Assembly: GCA_030590865.1 (NCBI GenBank)
Contig: JAUVCD010000010.1
Location: 1 to 32,657 of the forward strand
Source of the DNA: Myxococcales bacterium
GTDB taxonomy: Bacteria > Myxococcota_A > Polyangia > Polyangiales > Polyangiaceae
Direction of reading: 5' to 3'
DNA length: 32,657 nt
Shown: positions 31,675-32,657 of the stretch, one piece after another
How positions within the stretch are numbered: position 1 is the first letter of the stretch
Layout of the letters: every line of letters starts with the position of its first letter
Notes under the pieces: model-generated
Database searches by the model: none
The model's input: only the letters and a program-made list of their open reading frames with translations
Told to the model about the DNA's origin: nothing
Program-made: the position numbers and the translations under genes

Positions 31675-32657
31675 ATGACAGCACAAGCTCTGGGCGTGGT
31701 GGTCGGTGCTTTGCTGCTAGGGGCCCTGATCGGGCTGCAGATCGACTGCAGCAGTAACACCAACGGCGAGTCTCCATGCGGTAGCCACTGCGGGGGCGCC
31801 CCGAGTGGCGGCGGCACCAGCACCGGCGGGGGCGGCGTTGGCGGTCAGGCAGGAGGGCTCGGGCTCGGCGGGAGTGGCGGCAGTGGCGGCAGCACCAGCG
31901 GGGAGCTCGTCATCGAGCAGATCTCCATTCCCAGCATGTTCAACATGGGCGAGGCCGCGCTGATCGTGGGGCCAGACGGCACCTCGGTGCTCATCGACAC
32001 CGGCAACGACGGCCACGAGCACGACGTGCGGGCTGCCATCGACCGCCGCCTCGGACAGCGGGCGGTCGACTGGCTGGTGCTGACCCACTATCACGGCGAC
32101 CACGACGGCGCGGTGGACAAGCTGTTCGACTCGGGGCCCGAGTCCATGGACCTCAACCGGGGGCTGGTCAGTCGGGGCTTGTACGATATGGACGCCGACG
32201 AGGCCACCAGCCCTGACACCCAGCAGCTCTGCAACCTCCGCGAAGGTCCTGCGTGGGAGGGGCGAGTCTACGATCTCTGCTCCGGCCCGGTGGCGGTGCC
32301 TTGCGACGGTGACGACAGCGACGAGCCCTGGCCCGCCAGCGGCTGCCCCGGGCTACTGCTCGGCAACCTAGAGACCCCGGCCGACGACGGCGCGGGTCAG
32401 GCGTCGTACATCGAGCTCGGCGGCGGAGCGCGGCTGACCTTTTTTCACGCCAACGGCTGGCTGGTGCAGAACGGCGGCCTGGTGGATGCCACGGCCCACG
32501 GCGTCGTGCTCGGCCTCGGCACCACCGAAGGCGAGAACAGCCGCTGTCTCGGCGGCGTGCTGGCCTGGGGAGACTTTCGCTACACGTTCAATGGCGATCT
32601 AACCGGTGCTGGCGACAAGGTTGTACCCGATATGGAGGGCTTCATTGCCGCCCGTGC
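31675..32657 (+). CDS. Exported metallo-beta-lactamase-fold protein, 3' end beyond window
   Basis: 327 residues visible, the frame open to the window edge. The ATG at 31675 has only a weak ribosome site. A hydrophobic start (ALGVVVGALLLGALIGLQID) ends in Cys25 with an unusual Asp at -1, so it may be a signal anchor rather than a lipoprotein. A ~45-residue Gly/Ser-rich linker follows. The metallo-beta-lactamase fold begins near residue 80 (FNMGEAALIVGPDGTSVLID, then TGNDGHEHDV) and carries the metal motif THYHGDHDG (His138, His140, Asp142, His143). The pattern 'GEAALIVGPDGTSVLIDTG' resembles the ComEC-type/extracellular branch. A Cys-containing insertion (CNLREGPAWEGRVYDLC) lies after the motif, and a 'LTFFHANGWLVQ' strand later. 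The remaining metal ligands lie in or beyond the missing part. Likely an extracytoplasmic hydrolase, possibly a nuclease or phosphodiesterase, but the substrate is not determined. Confidence 0.85.
   Translation, partial: MTAQALGVVVGALLLGALIGLQIDCSSNTNGESPCGSHCGGAPSGGGTSTGGGGVGGQAGGLGLGGSGGSGGSTSGELVIEQISIPSMFNMGEAALIVGPDGTSVLIDTGNDGHEHDVRAAIDRRLGQRAVDWLVLTHYHGDHDGAVDKLFDSGPESMDLNRGLVSRGLYDMDADEATSPDTQQLCNLREGPAWEGRVYDLCSGPVAVPCDGDDSDEPWPASGCPGLLLGNLETPADDGAGQASYIELGGGARLTFFHANGWLVQNGGLVDATAHGVVLGLGTTEGENSRCLGGVLAWGDFRYTFNGDLTGAGDKVVPDMEGFIAAR

Overview
This is a high-GC stretch that looks like a chromosome of a Myxococcota (Polyangia/Sorangium-like) bacterium. The evidence is a dense set of signal peptides and lipoproteins followed by Gly-rich linkers, Cys-rich lipoproteins of a type familiar from that group, a VWA lipoprotein, and an orphan VgrG island carrying DUF2169 proteins. 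No tRNA, rRNA, CRISPR array, transposase or integrase was seen.

Layout. (1) Positions 1-2059, minus strand: two exported proteins of unknown function, the first running off the left edge. (2) 2331-3134, plus: a bestrophin-like membrane protein. (3) 3269-20590, plus: one compact ten-gene unit in which eight of nine junctions overlap or lie within 5 bases. In order it encodes a proline-rich repeat protein, a DUF2169 protein, three VgrG spike proteins, a small VgrG-associated protein, a PAAR-like (DUF4150) protein with an unrecognised C-terminal half, a second DUF2169-type protein, a 991-residue fusion of a ketoacyl-synthase-like domain with a helical-repeat (TIGR02270-like) region, and a glutaredoxin/A-type-carrier-like/rhodanese fusion. 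(4) 20668-32657: an envelope and secretion region with a VWA lipoprotein, a transglutaminase-elicitor-like lipoprotein, a beta-helix protein divergent from a jelly-roll-like lipoprotein, a small membrane protein, two Cys-rich exported proteins, a lipoprotein/FadL porin pair, and a metallo-beta-lactamase-fold protein cut by the right edge.

How it fits together. The central unit has spike (VgrG), tip (PAAR-like) and adaptor-type (DUF2169) genes of a type VI secretion system but none of the sheath, baseplate or membrane-complex genes. It therefore probably supplies a cargo-loaded spike to a machine encoded elsewhere. The PAAR-like protein is the best effector candidate. Two features stand out. 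The first is a 35-residue aromatic/leucine-patterned module, present twice in each of the first and eighth proteins of the unit, which suggests that these two proteins share a partner. The second is a ketoacyl-synthase-like domain that has apparently lost its Cys-His-His triad, fused to a HEAT-like scaffold and translationally coupled to a redox/Fe-S-type protein. The flanking genes probably serve the cell surface (polymer binding or degradation, hydrophobic substrate uptake) and need not be functionally linked to the island.
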